Positions 6,150-18,446 of a stretch of DNA of 34,695 nucleotides are shown here, piece after piece (positions within the stretch are counted from its first letter, which is position 1; every line of letters starts with the position of its first letter). Location of the stretch: NCBI GenBank assembly GCA_017477205.1, contig JAFUXE010000035.1, forward strand, positions 1 through 34,695, given 5' to 3'. The DNA comes from Alloprevotella sp. GTDB taxonomy: Bacteria; Bacteroidota; Bacteroidia; Bacteroidales; Bacteroidaceae. A model generated the notes under the pieces. The model had not been told where the DNA came from. It did not search any database and was given only the letters and a program-made list of their open reading frames with translations. Made by a program: the position numbers and the translations under genes.

Positions 6150-8888
6150 TCACCTGCTCTTCTCCTCCCTCCAACCGCAGAGCGAACGAAAGTCGCACCA
6201 CAGGCAGCGGCGCTCGCGGGGGGCAGCCACGAAGCCCGTGTCGGGACGAAGGAGCTCCTGCAGCGTTTCGGTGAGGTGCTTCGTGAATTCCTGCCCCATT
6301 TCATCGGTGAAAACCTCCAGCGGTGCCTGCTCGTACTCCACGCGGCAGTCATAGTCGTCGGCCGATGCGCACAGGGGATAGAACAGCGCAGCCGTCACGC
6401 CGTCTGCACCGGGCTCCAGCTGCCCGAGGCGTTTCTTCACCGCCAGCGTGTAGAGGAAGGTCTGGAGGAAATAGTGGGGGCGCGTGTCCGAGGGTGTGAA
6501 GATGTCCTCCATCGCCTTGCACGTTTCCACGTGAACGCCCGTCTTGTAGTCCACGACGCGCACGATGCGTCGGCCCGTCGCGGAATCAGTGACGGCATCC
6601 AGGCGGTCAATGATGCCTCCCACCTTCAGGCTGGTGCTTTTCCCCATGATTTCAACGGGGATATCCAAACTGTAGTTTTCTTCGAGGCCGATGATTCTCA
6701 GGTCCTTCAGCTTGGCGTCGTGACGGATGAGGTTCCTCATGCACTCCTCCAGCGTGACGGCGGCCACCTCGCTGCGGCTTTTCTCCAAGTCCCTGAACGC
6801 TTGTCCAATCAGTTCCCGCACGTGTTCCCAGCGATGTGGATTCTGAAGCACGGCGTGAAGCTCCTTACTGTTGACGAAGCCCTTTTCATCGCGCATTTCA
6901 TGATAGAATAGCTCTGCGGTGCGATGGAACAGCTCGCCGAACGAGGTGTTCTCAATCTCGTCGGCATCGGGTTCGGGGACGTGCAGGCGCGCAATGCGCT
7001 GATAGTAGAAGCGCATCGGGCAATCCAGGAAGTTGTTGATGGAGGTGGGCGAGAGGGGATTCAGCAGGCTGGGGAGATCATCGGGCTTCCGGGCTTCCAG
7101 CGGCAGCGTCTCCTGACGTATCTGCCTGACGCTGAGCGGCAGATGGCGAATCTTCGGCCCCAGTGTCTTGTCCGTCAGCAGCTGGCGCATGAAGCGCGAC
7201 ATCTCCGCCGTGCGCGCTCCCGTAGAGGTTTCGTTGTAGCACAGGCGGATGTGGCTTGCCCGCTGGAGCAGGCGGTAGAAATAGTAGGCGAAGACAGCCG
7301 TATGCTTCTCGGCGTCCGTGAGGCCGTAGGCGATGCGTAAGGGGTAGGGGATGAAGGAGTTGTCGCCGATGCGGCGGGGCAGCATGTCCTCATTTGTGGA
7401 CAGCAGGAGGACATTGTCGAAGTCGAGGTTGCGCGTCTCCAGCACGCCCAGCACCTGCAACCCTTGTGCGGGGTCGCCGTGAAAGGGGATGCTGGCAGAG
7501 CGGACTACCTGACGCAGCAGGCGCCCCAGCGTGACGCCTTCAATCTTCAGCAAGCCCCGCTGCGTCAGCCCGATGAAGCGCTCCACAATGGTGGAAGCCT
7601 GGTAGTAGGCTTCGGTATAGAGCAGGCGCAGCAGTTCCTTGTCGGCGTCTGCGGGTTCCCCCTCCTTGGCGGAGAATTCCTCCTGCGCAGAAAGTGCCGC
7701 TTCATGAAGCCTTTCGGCAATGATGCGCAGAGTCTCCAGATTGTCCTGCGCCTTCCCGTCTCCCTGCGCCTTCCCGTCCCTTGCGGACATTTCCTTCAGG
7801 CACGTTTCCAGCAGCGATGCGGCCGGCGTGTGGGCCAGGGGGAAACCCTTCGTGATGTTCACGTGTGAAGCCTCTTCCGGCAGAGCGTGCAGCACGGGCT
7901 CAATGAGTTCCTCGTTGCATAGCACGAGAGCCGTGCGGCGCGGGTCGTCACCTTTGCGCAGGCGTTCCGAGAGCCATTCGGAGGCGGCGAAAACTTGCGC
8001 ATTCTCCGTAGGGGCGCTGACAAATTCGACGGTTTTATCGTGGTAGAAGTTTGAGAAGCATTCCCGGGGCAGCTCATTGCCGAAGTCTTTCAGGTTCTGG
8101 CGCAGAAAGCGTCCGGCTTCATGCTGCGGGGCATCTTCGACGTAGGCAGTGTCGTAGTCCCAGTAGAACATGGCGCGCCCCTCGCCCTTCAGGAACGAGA
8201 AGAGCGTATGCTCCACGCGATCCAGCACGTTGAAGCCCACAAACACGTAGCGCGTCCTTTTGTCGTCGAAGCGTAACGTTCCGTTTTTCAAGCCTTCGGC
8301 AACGTTTCGATAAAGTGAACCTTCATAGGCAAGGCCGTCCTTCCGAAGTGCCTCGTTGAGCGTGCGGTAGATATGGCCGATGTGGTCCCAGAATGCGCAG
8401 AACCTTTCGCGAATCCCTCCCTGCGTGTCTTCGCGAAAGTCCACGAGGAAACGCCGCAGGGCATCCTTCTGCTGTTCCGTGAGCGGGGAGCCCAGAAGGT
8501 TCGTGAGGCGATGGTAGTCTTCGACGTTTGTGAAGAGGCTTTTGGCGTCGGCCATGTTCTTGTCCACATCGTCAAAATCGGCCAGCAGACGTTCGCCCCA
8601 GCCGTAGAAATGGTCCAGCGTCTCGTCCGTTTGCGTCGCGTCGCGATAGATATTGTACATCCGGCACACCGTCTCAATGGGGTCGGCGACGGTGAGGTGG
8701 TCTGAGAGGCTCGTGAAAAGCTCTGCTATCGTCTGGTAGCGCGGAGCCCAGAGCGGCTTTCCCGCCAGCAGGTATTCGTTGAAGAAGAGTGCGGCGCGAC
8801 GGTTGGGAAACACGACGGTGACGTTCGTGAAATCTTCGCCCACTTTGTGGCGCAGGTCTTCTGCTACAAGTTGAAGAAAAGGCTTCAT
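6150..8888 (-). CDS. addB: AddB-like subunit: PD-(D/E)XK nuclease with Fe-S cluster
   Basis: The 912-aa protein opens with an inactivated helicase-like fold (TVVFPNRRAALFF, about residues 23-35). It ends in a RecB-family nuclease domain whose catalytic motif is VDYKTG (D780, K782), preceded by GGIIDRLDAV. Four cysteines frame the nuclease: C623 in FLDCPMRFYYQ, then C895, C898 and C904 in RRCLWCDFRSLCGW. This is the 4Fe-4S arrangement known from AddB and Dna2/Cas4-type nucleases. The gene starts 19 bp after the end of the AddA-like helicase gene, so the pair is an operon for double-strand-end resection feeding RecA recombination. Databases often list it only as 'PD-(D/E)XK nuclease family protein'; the AddB assignment rests on the partner and the cysteines. 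Confidence 0.88.
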   Translation of the reverse strand: MKPFLQLVAEDLRHKVGEDFTNVTVVFPNRRAALFFNEYLLAGKPLWAPRYQTIAELFTSLSDHLTVADPIETVCRMYNIYRDATQTDETLDHFYGWGERLLADFDDVDKNMADAKSLFTNVEDYHRLTNLLGSPLTEQQKDALRRFLVDFREDTQGGIRERFCAFWDHIGHIYRTLNEALRKDGLAYEGSLYRNVAEGLKNGTLRFDDKRTRYVFVGFNVLDRVEHTLFSFLKGEGRAMFYWDYDTAYVEDAPQHEAGRFLRQNLKDFGNELPRECFSNFYHDKTVEFVSAPTENAQVFAASEWLSERLRKGDDPRRTALVLCNEELIEPVLHALPEEASHVNITKGFPLAHTPAASLLETCLKEMSARDGKAQGDGKAQDNLETLRIIAERLHEAALSAQEEFSAKEGEPADADKELLRLLYTEAYYQASTIVERFIGLTQRGLLKIEGVTLGRLLRQVVRSASIPFHGDPAQGLQVLGVLETRNLDFDNVLLLSTNEDMLPRRIGDNSFIPYPLRIAYGLTDAEKHTAVFAYYFYRLLQRASHIRLCYNETSTGARTAEMSRFMRQLLTDKTLGPKIRHLPLSVRQIRQETLPLEARKPDDLPSLLNPLSPTSINNFLDCPMRFYYQRIARLHVPEPDADEIENTSFGELFHRTAELFYHEMRDEKGFVNSKELHAVLQNPHRWEHVRELIGQAFRDLEKSRSEVAAVTLEECMRNLIRHDAKLKDLRIIGLEENYSLDIPVEIMGKSTSLKVGGIIDRLDAVTDSATGRRIVRVVDYKTGVHVETCKAMEDIFTPSDTRPHYFLQTFLYTLAVKKRLGQLEPGADGVTAALFYPLCASADDYDCRVEYEQAPLEVFTDEMGQEFTKHLTETLQELLRPDTGFVAAPRERRCLWCDFRSLCGWREEKSR

Positions 8889-8907
8889 CTTTCTGAATAA
8901 TAATTTC

Positions 8908-12291
<3,384 letters not shown>

Positions 12292-12500
12292 CGGCTGCGA
12301 AGTTACAAAAAAAACGGGAATATAAACTCCTTTTCCCGGCAAGAAGTGCCTCCCTCGGCATTTTTTTTGTGTTCTCAGGCGGAAGAATCCTTTTTCCTGC
12401 CTTCAAAAAGTTCCGGATATTCGGGCAAAAAGTGCGTCGTTAACATCTTTTTTAATAAAATAATGTGTTCGTTCCCGAAAAAATACATAATTTCGCTGCC

Positions 12501-13460
12501 ATGAAACGCATCTTTACATACCTCTTCGCGCTCGTTGCACTTTCCGCCTCGGCGCAATCCACACTCTATCAGGACTATATCCGACGCTATAGCCCGTTGG
12601 CTGTTGAACAGATGAAACGTTACGGCATTCCTGCCAGCATCACGCTGGCGCAAGGTCTGCTGGAAAGCGGAGCCGGAACGAGTATGCTCGCACAGAAAGC
12701 CAACAACCACTTCGGCATAAAGACCGGCGGCACCTGGAGCGGGCCTTACGTCACGAAGGACGACGACCGCAAGGGCGAGCGTTTCAGGAAGTATGAGTCT
12801 GTTGACGAAAGCTTTGAGGATCACAGCCGTTTCCTTTCCGAGCGCCAGCGCTACGCCTCCCTCTTCAACCTTGAGCCGACCGACTACGTGGGTTGGGCGC
12901 ACGGTCTGAAGGCCGCAGGGTATGCCACGAATCCTGAATACGGCAACAAGCTCGTCAGTCTAATTGAGATTTACAAGCTTCACGAGTACGACCTTCCCAA
13001 GGGCGGCAAGCATCACGCACGAAAACAGGAGACGGAACCGCGCGAGGAGGCTCAGCACCATAAGCACCAGAAGCCGGAAACGCCCGCGAAGCAGCCTGTG
13101 GCGGTGGCCTCCCAGCCGCTGCAAATCCGCATGTGCAACGGATGCCGTTACGTCATCGCCCGCAAGGGAGACACGTTCAGCACGCTTGCCGACGTCACCG
13201 GCGTGAGCCGCAAGAAGCTTGTCCAGTTCAACGAGGTGGACGAAAACTATATGCTTCGTGCCGGCGAACCCGTGTATCTGGAGAAGAAAAAAGCACACGT
13301 GGGCGCATCGCAGCGTGGACAGTTCCATGAAGTCAAGGCGGGGCAGAGCATGCACTCCATCAGCCAGCTCTACGGCCTGCGCCTCCAGTCGCTTTATCGC
13401 GCCAACAACCTGGACGCAGACTTCCAGCCCGCCGTTGGCGACCTTCTCATGCTGGATTAA
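12501..13460 (+). CDS. secreted glucosaminidase (GH73-like) with two LysM repeats
   Basis: The 319-aa protein starts at the ATG at 12501, because a signal peptide (MKRIFTYLFALVALSASAQ) begins there; an upstream in-frame ATG at 12465 would precede it with a charged stretch. The glucosaminidase/FlgJ-type domain covers about residues 22-165 and has GIPASITLAQGLLESGAGTS, where E55 is the likely catalytic acid, and NNHFGIKTGG. A basic, Lys/His/Pro/Gln-rich linker (about 170-205) leads to two LysM-like domains at about 212-258 (VIARKGDTFSTLADVTGVS) and 273-318 (HEVKAGQSMHSISQLYGLR). It should bind and cut peptidoglycan glycan strands in the periplasm. It is divergent from addA across 209 bp. A near-consensus -7 (TAATTTCG, 12487-12494) lies just before the start. 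Confidence 0.9.
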   Translation: MKRIFTYLFALVALSASAQSTLYQDYIRRYSPLAVEQMKRYGIPASITLAQGLLESGAGTSMLAQKANNHFGIKTGGTWSGPYVTKDDDRKGERFRKYESVDESFEDHSRFLSERQRYASLFNLEPTDYVGWAHGLKAAGYATNPEYGNKLVSLIEIYKLHEYDLPKGGKHHARKQETEPREEAQHHKHQKPETPAKQPVAVASQPLQIRMCNGCRYVIARKGDTFSTLADVTGVSRKKLVQFNEVDENYMLRAGEPVYLEKKKAHVGASQRGQFHEVKAGQSMHSISQLYGLRLQSLYRANNLDADFQPAVGDLLMLD

Positions 13461-13638
13461 TGGCGTCTTCTTTTTGCGGGAAACGCAAATATCAAAAAAA
13501 GTTTCCTTCCGGAGTTAACTTTTGCGCTTTTCCCCCGTCTTATCGGAAAGCGAAAGCGCGCGAAGATGCCTTGGGGCAGCTTCGGGAAAAGGTCAAAAGC
13601 AAGTAGAAACAATAAAAACAAACAAAATAACTAAGGAC

Positions 13639-14823
13639 ATGAAAATGAAAAACTACCTTCTGTTTGCATTTGTCGCCCTGCTGGGCTACAATGTGGGTTA
13701 TACTCAGGACGATGTCTATTTCGTTCCCTCAAAGAAGCAGCCAAAAACGACTCCTTCCGCACCCTCAACAGAGCGTTCCAGTTACGAGAGCCTGGATGTT
13801 CCCGGCGCTCAGGACTACGACAATTGGTACGAAGGACGCAACAGTTCCCGTGACGTTGACGACTACAACCGCCGCTCTACGTCCACACGCGATGATGAGA
13901 ACAACGCAGCGGAAGAAGAGAACTGGGACGAGCAGAACACGGCGGACGGACTTTACACGTCCCGCATCGTTCGCTTCCACGCTCCCGGCTGCGTGGTTGT
14001 GGCCAGTCCTTATTATTGGGATTATTACGACACGTATTTCTACGACCCCTTCTGGGGCTGGGGATGGCGTAACTATTACGGATGGTACGATCCGTTCTAC
14101 GTTTCCTGGTACGGCCCGAGCTGGTACTCCGGATGGTACGGTGGCTGGTATGGCGGCTGGTACTCCCCGTGGGGCTATTGGGGCTGGCACGGTCCCGGTT
14201 GGTACGGCGGCTGGTATAACTCCTGGGCGTGGTATCCGCGTGGCGGTCATCACGGTCCCGGATGGTGGGCCGACAGCCGTCGCGGCTGGGGAAGCCATCG
14301 CGGTACCTTCGGCAACAATCGGAATGGCGGCCTGCTTGCCGGCAACAACCGGGGCGGCGGACGCGGGGGCTCTTCCCTCGGCCTGAACAACAACCGCACG
14401 TCGTCTTCCTCCTCGACCTATCGTGGTTCCGGCGGCTTCAACCGCAGCACCAACACGGGCGGACGCACCTTTGGCAACAGCAACGGAAACCGCACGCTTA
14501 ACGGCGGCGTGACCGGTGCCGGCCGCAACCGTCAGTTCGGTACGGGCGGAACCGGCAGCACGGGACGCTCCTTCGGAACGGGCAGCGGAAGCACGCCTTC
14601 CCGCCAGACAACGACGCCTTCCTCCGGCAGCAGCCGTTCCTTCGGCAATTCCGGCAGCAACAGCCGTTCCTATGGCAACAGCAGCAGCGGCAGCTCACGC
14701 TCGTTCAGCGGTGGCGGCAGCAGTAGCGGAGGTTCACGCAGCTTCGGCGGTGGCGGTGGCGGCGGAAGTCGCAGCTCCGGTGGTGGCGGCGGTGGCGGTC
14801 GAAGCTTTGGCGGACGCCGTTGA
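13639..14823 (+). CDS. exported Trp/Tyr/Gly-rich low-complexity protein
   Basis: The start at 13639 is chosen because it begins a signal peptide (MKMKNYLLFAFVALLGYNVG, cleavage near YTQ-DD); an in-frame ATG at 13522 would add 39 unlikely residues. The 394-aa product has three parts. Residues 23-115 are a polar, acidic, Ser/Thr/Asn/Arg region. Residues of about 123-214 are dominated by Trp, Tyr and Gly, with repeated WYGGWY/GWYGPSW motifs. Residues of about 215-394 are a Gly/Ser/Arg/Asn tail with recurring SRSFG and GGGGG blocks. No enzymatic domain is visible. The composition recalls adhesive or phase-separating structural proteins, and similar Bacteroidetes proteins have been loosely annotated as vitellogenin-like. 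Function unknown; the AT-rich leader and signal support expression and export. Confidence 0.85.
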   Translation: MKMKNYLLFAFVALLGYNVGYTQDDVYFVPSKKQPKTTPSAPSTERSSYESLDVPGAQDYDNWYEGRNSSRDVDDYNRRSTSTRDDENNAAEEENWDEQNTADGLYTSRIVRFHAPGCVVVASPYYWDYYDTYFYDPFWGWGWRNYYGWYDPFYVSWYGPSWYSGWYGGWYGGWYSPWGYWGWHGPGWYGGWYNSWAWYPRGGHHGPGWWADSRRGWGSHRGTFGNNRNGGLLAGNNRGGGRGGSSLGLNNNRTSSSSSTYRGSGGFNRSTNTGGRTFGNSNGNRTLNGGVTGAGRNRQFGTGGTGSTGRSFGTGSGSTPSRQTTTPSSGSSRSFGNSGSNSRSYGNSSSGSSRSFSGGGSSSGGSRSFGGGGGGGSRSSGGGGGGGRSFGGRR

Positions 14824-14891
14824 ACCTGCATGACGCAAGTTCCTGAAAGATGACAATAGACTATATAAAACACATAACGACAGACAAGACA

Positions 14892-16481
14892 ATGAAAAGA
14901 ACTCACATCCTGCTTGGTGCCCTGCTTATGGCTTTGCCCATGTCGGCCCAGGATATATACAAAGTTGAATCCTTTGCCAGCCGCGACCTCATCGGTACTG
15001 CACGCTACGTGGGCATGGGCGGCGCGATGAACGCCCTGGGTGCCGACCTCAGCACACTTCACACAAACCCCGCCGCAGCTGGACTTTTCCGCCGCAGCGA
15101 CGTTTCCGGAACGCTCAGCATGCTGATTACGCCGGGCGCAGAATCTTTTGCGGACATCGGCAAGACGCGTATGTCCTTTGACCAGCTGGGCTTCGTCTAT
15201 AGTGCAGCAACCGGCGACAGCGGACTGAAGTTCCTGAACTTCGCGATGAACTATCAGAAGTCGCGTAACCTGAAGAACTTCATCGGTCTTTCCAACGTAA
15301 AGCTTCCCGGCGGCCTTTCGCAGAGCTGGCAGATGACGAACCTCGCTGACTACTACGGCCAGTGGCAGGATGGCTCCAACGACTGGGTTTCTCCGATAGC
15401 CCACACGGGTTGGAACAGCTACATGGTCGATGTGGATGCGAACGGCAACTTCGTGGGCTGCGATGCCGACAGCTACGACTACACGCGTGTACAGCATGGC
15501 GGTGTGGAAGCCTTCGACTTCAACGTCTCCATGAACTTCGACGACCAGTGGTATCTGGGTGCTACGCTTGGCGCCTACAATGTGAACTGGAACTCCTATC
15601 TGCTCTATCGTGAAGCCTTGCTTGACGAATTTGGCGGCACGCATCCCTATGCGATGATTAACGACGAGAAGATTACGGGTTCCGGTTTCGACCTCAAGTT
15701 CGGCTTCATCGGCCGCCCCATTGAGGACAGCCCCTTCCGCTTCGGCCTCTCGATTGCTACGCCGACGTGGTTTGACCTTACGGGCAACAACATCCTGACG
15801 ATGGACTCCCCCTTCGTGAACGACCCCAACGAGACGCACACCGTTTCGGGCGTTGAAACCGGCGATTTCGACTATCGTGTCACCACTCCCTGGACGTTTG
15901 GCGTGAGCGTTGCTACGACCGTAGAGGATTTCCTCGCCTTGGACGCCGAGTATGAGTACAAGGACTACACGGGTGCCAGCGTTCGCTACCCCGACGGCTA
16001 CGACCCCTATCTTGGCGGCAACATGTATTCCCATTCCCGCAAGGATATCGCTATGGGCAACGAGATTGACAAATACCTTTGTGGCGTCAGCACGTTCCGC
16101 GTAGGTGCTGAGGTAAAAGTGGCCGACGGCGCATATCTCCGTGCCGGTTACAACTACGTATCCAAGCCCTTCAAGGACGATGCCATGATGAACCTCTACA
16201 ACGGATTTGACAACAATGGGCTTGGCGATTCCGACGGCGTCATCAACACGACGGGCACCGACTACGTGAACCTCGGCGCCACAAACCGCCTGACGCTGGG
16301 CGTGGGGCTTCGCGGGAAGCACTGGTATGGCGACCTCGGCTATCAGTACCAGACGCAGAGCGCAGACGTCTATGCCTTCCACAACTTCGATGGCACAGCA
16401 ACACGTACGAACCTCCTGCCGAAGCAGTCGCTCGACTTGGAGCGTCACAGCCTGACGCTCACGGTGGGCTATAAATTCTAA
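14892..16481 (+). CDS. FadL/OMPP1-like outer-membrane transport protein
   Basis: The 529-aa protein starts at the ATG at 14892, which opens a signal peptide (MKRTHILLGALLMALPMSAQ); an in-frame ATG at 14850 adds 14 non-signal residues. The N-terminus of the mature protein (ESFASRDLIGTARYVGMGGA, then NALGADLSTLHTNPAAAGLF) is the typical entry to the FadL/OMPP1/TodX-like or PorV-like barrel families of Bacteroidetes. Alternating aromatic strands continue to a C-terminal strand ending LTLTVGYKF, with the terminal Phe used for BamA recognition. The substrate is not predictable, although hydrophobic compounds are typical of the family. The gene follows the Trp/Gly-rich gene by 68 bp and is followed by a strong terminator. 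Confidence 0.88.
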   Translation: MKRTHILLGALLMALPMSAQDIYKVESFASRDLIGTARYVGMGGAMNALGADLSTLHTNPAAAGLFRRSDVSGTLSMLITPGAESFADIGKTRMSFDQLGFVYSAATGDSGLKFLNFAMNYQKSRNLKNFIGLSNVKLPGGLSQSWQMTNLADYYGQWQDGSNDWVSPIAHTGWNSYMVDVDANGNFVGCDADSYDYTRVQHGGVEAFDFNVSMNFDDQWYLGATLGAYNVNWNSYLLYREALLDEFGGTHPYAMINDEKITGSGFDLKFGFIGRPIEDSPFRFGLSIATPTWFDLTGNNILTMDSPFVNDPNETHTVSGVETGDFDYRVTTPWTFGVSVATTVEDFLALDAEYEYKDYTGASVRYPDGYDPYLGGNMYSHSRKDIAMGNEIDKYLCGVSTFRVGAEVKVADGAYLRAGYNYVSKPFKDDAMMNLYNGFDNNGLGDSDGVINTTGTDYVNLGATNRLTLGVGLRGKHWYGDLGYQYQTQSADVYAFHNFDGTATRTNLLPKQSLDLERHSLTLTVGYKF

Positions 16482-16526
16482 GTGGAACATATCGGGAAAA
16501 CATCAGGAGCCTTCGGGTTCTGAGAC

Positions 16527-16573
16527 AAGTGCGAGTGACAGGGGCCGCAGGCTCCGGTCACTTGCACTTTTTT
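16527..16573 (+). terminator. strong intrinsic terminator
   Basis: AAGTGCGAGTGAC pairs with GTCACTTGCACTT (one G-U pair). An inner GGGGCC/GGCTCC stem continues the helix, and the hairpin is followed by a T6 tract. It lies 45 bp after the stop of the FadL-like gene. Confidence 0.85.
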
Positions 16574-16612
16574 GTTTTCTTTCCGAATCCATCGGCTTTT
16601 GCCTTTCCTTTT

Positions 16613-16712
16613 CGAGGCTTCAAAAATCTTTTTTGTGCCTTCAAAATGATTTTTCGAGCCTTTAAAAAACATTTTTGCGCCTTTAAAACTTATTTTTGCG
16701 CCTTCAACATTA
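16613..16712. repeat. five-copy 21-bp tandem repeat upstream of ettA
   Basis: Five degenerate copies of a unit built as GnGCCTTYAAAA followed by an AT-rich TTTTT block have their GCC cores at 16616, 16637, 16658, 16679 and 16700, an exact 21-bp period. Copies differ at several positions, so this is an old or constrained array rather than a recent duplication. The last copy holds the ettA -7 box. Both strands stay open across it as a heptad-repeat peptide, which is a trivial result of the 21-bp period. Confidence 0.8.
16691..16698 (+). promoter_or_regulatory. -7 box for ettA within the 21-bp array
   Basis: TATTTTTG matches TAnnTTTG and lies 36 bp before the ettA ATG. It sits at the junction of the fourth and fifth copies of the tandem repeat. 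The matching position of the earlier copy reads CATTTTTG, so only the last copy meets the consensus. Confidence 0.5.
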
Positions 16713-16734
16713 AACAACTAACAACCAACTCCTC

Positions 16735-18429
16735 ATGGCCAACGGCGAAGAAAAGCAAATCATATTCTCGATGGTGGGACTTTCAAAGACCATCAAGCAA
16801 AGCAACAAGACCATTCTCAAGGACATATACCTCAGTTTCTTTTACGGAGCGAAAATCGGCATCATCGGCCTGAACGGTGCCGGTAAGAGTACGCTGCTGA
16901 AAATCATTGCCGGCCTTGATGCCGACTATCAGGGGCAGGTGGTGTTCTCCCCGGGCTACAGCGTAGGCTACCTGCCGCAGGAGCCGCAGCTGGACAACAC
17001 GAAGACCGTGCGCCAGGTGGTGCAGGAAGGCGTGCAGGCCGATGTGGATGCTTTGCGCGAGTATAACGAGATAAACGACAAGTTCGGGCTTCCCGAATAC
17101 TACGAGGACGAGGAGAAGATGAACCGCCTCTTCGCCCGTCAGGGGGAATTGCAGGATTATCTGGACGCTCACGACGTCTGGAACCTGGACAATCGCCTTG
17201 AGCGCGCTATGGATGCCCTTCGATGTCCTCCCGCCGACCAGGGCGTAGAGTTCCTCAGCGGTGGCGAGCGTCGCCGTGTGGCGCTCTGCCGCCTGCTCTT
17301 GCAGCAGCCCGACATCCTTCTTCTGGACGAGCCCACCAACCATCTTGACGCCGAGAGCATCGACTGGCTGGAGCAACACCTCAACCAATATGCCGGCACC
17401 GTCATCGCCGTCACCCACGACCGCTACTTCCTTGACGACGTGGCCGGTTGGATTCTGGAACTGGACCGTGGGGAGGGCATCCCCTGGAAGGGAAACTATA
17501 CGTCCTGGCTTGAACAGAAGTCAAAGCGTTTGGAGCAGGAAGAGAAGACGGCCTCGAAGCGACGCAAGACCCTTGAACGCGAACTGGAGTGGGTACGCAT
17601 GGCACCGAAGGCCCGTCAGGCAAAGGGCAAGGCGCGCCTGAACTCCTACGACAAACTCCTCAACGAGGACCAGAAGGAGAAGGAGCAGAAGCTGGAGATT
17701 TACATCCCCAACGGACCGCGCCTTGGCAACAAGGTCATCGAGGCGCAGCACGTGGCGAAGGCTTTTGGCGAAAAGATCCTCTTCTCCGACCTCAACTTCA
17801 TGCTTCCTCCCAACGGCATCATCGGTGTCATCGGCCCCAACGGTGCCGGAAAGACGACGCTGTTCCGCCTCATCATGGGGCTCGAAACGGCTGACGGCGG
17901 GCAGTTTGAGGTAGGGGAGACCGTGAAACTGGCCTACGTGGACCAGCAGCATCGCGACATCGACCCCGAAAAGACCGTTTACGATGTCGTCTCCCAGGGC
18001 AACGAGCTTCTCCGCATGGGAGGTCGCGACGTCAACGCCCGTGCCTATCTCTCGCGCTTCAACTTCAGCGGCGCCGACCAGCAGAAGAAATGCGGCGTCC
18101 TCAGCGGTGGCGAGCGCAACCGCCTGCACCTCGCCCTAGCCCTGAAGCAGGAAGGCAACGTCCTCCTGCTCGACGAGCCCACCAACGACATTGACGTCAA
18201 CACGCTGCGCGCCCTTGAGGAGGGCCTAGAGAACTTCGCGGGCTGCGCCGTCGTCATCAGTCACGACCGCTGGTTCCTCGACCGCATCTGCACGCACATT
18301 CTCGCCTTCGAGGGCGACGGCAACGTCTTCTTCTTCGAGGGCAGCTACAGCGACTACGAGGTGAACAAGGCCAAGCGCCTCGGCATCGAGGAGCCCAAGC
18401 GCATCCGCTATCGTCGTCTCACAGAATAA
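16735..18429 (+). CDS. ettA: energy-dependent translational throttle protein EttA (ABC-F)
   Basis: The 564-aa protein has two ABC ATPase domains and no membrane segments. In domain 1 Walker A is GLNGAGKST (45-53), the signature is LSGGERRRVALCR, Walker B is ILLLDEPTNHLD and the H-loop is VTHDRYFLDD. In domain 2 Walker A is GPNGAGKTT, the signature is LSGGERNRLHL, Walker B is VLLLDEPTNDID and the H-loop is ISHDRWFLDR. The linker between them is rich in Lys/Glu/Arg, and an 'arm' insertion (EYYEDEEKMNRLFARQG) lies in domain 1. Length and arm fit EttA. It binds the ribosomal E site and gates the first elongation step according to the ATP/ADP ratio. The nucleosidase gene follows after 17 bp, probably in the same transcript. 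Confidence 0.95.
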   Translation: MANGEEKQIIFSMVGLSKTIKQSNKTILKDIYLSFFYGAKIGIIGLNGAGKSTLLKIIAGLDADYQGQVVFSPGYSVGYLPQEPQLDNTKTVRQVVQEGVQADVDALREYNEINDKFGLPEYYEDEEKMNRLFARQGELQDYLDAHDVWNLDNRLERAMDALRCPPADQGVEFLSGGERRRVALCRLLLQQPDILLLDEPTNHLDAESIDWLEQHLNQYAGTVIAVTHDRYFLDDVAGWILELDRGEGIPWKGNYTSWLEQKSKRLEQEEKTASKRRKTLERELEWVRMAPKARQAKGKARLNSYDKLLNEDQKEKEQKLEIYIPNGPRLGNKVIEAQHVAKAFGEKILFSDLNFMLPPNGIIGVIGPNGAGKTTLFRLIMGLETADGGQFEVGETVKLAYVDQQHRDIDPEKTVYDVVSQGNELLRMGGRDVNARAYLSRFNFSGADQQKKCGVLSGGERNRLHLALALKQEGNVLLLDEPTNDIDVNTLRALEEGLENFAGCAVVISHDRWFLDRICTHILAFEGDGNVFFFEGSYSDYEVNKAKRLGIEEPKRIRYRRLTE

Positions 18430-18446
18430 TTTATCCGTACCATATC

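Noticed and set aside
12292..12342. Upstream ATG for the AddA-like helicase
   Set aside because: It adds 17 residues not expected before the Walker A strand; kept only as an alternative start.
14670..16490. 606-codon minus-strand frame across the FadL-like gene and the Gly-rich tail
   Set aside because: It is antisense to two well-supported genes, and its end is a poly-Pro/Leu shadow of the Gly/Ser repeat.
16529..16873. Plus-strand frame through the 21-bp array encoding a heptad-repeat peptide (CAFKxxF units)
   Set aside because: It starts inside a terminator hairpin and overlaps ettA in another frame. The peptide repeat follows automatically from a 21-bp DNA period.
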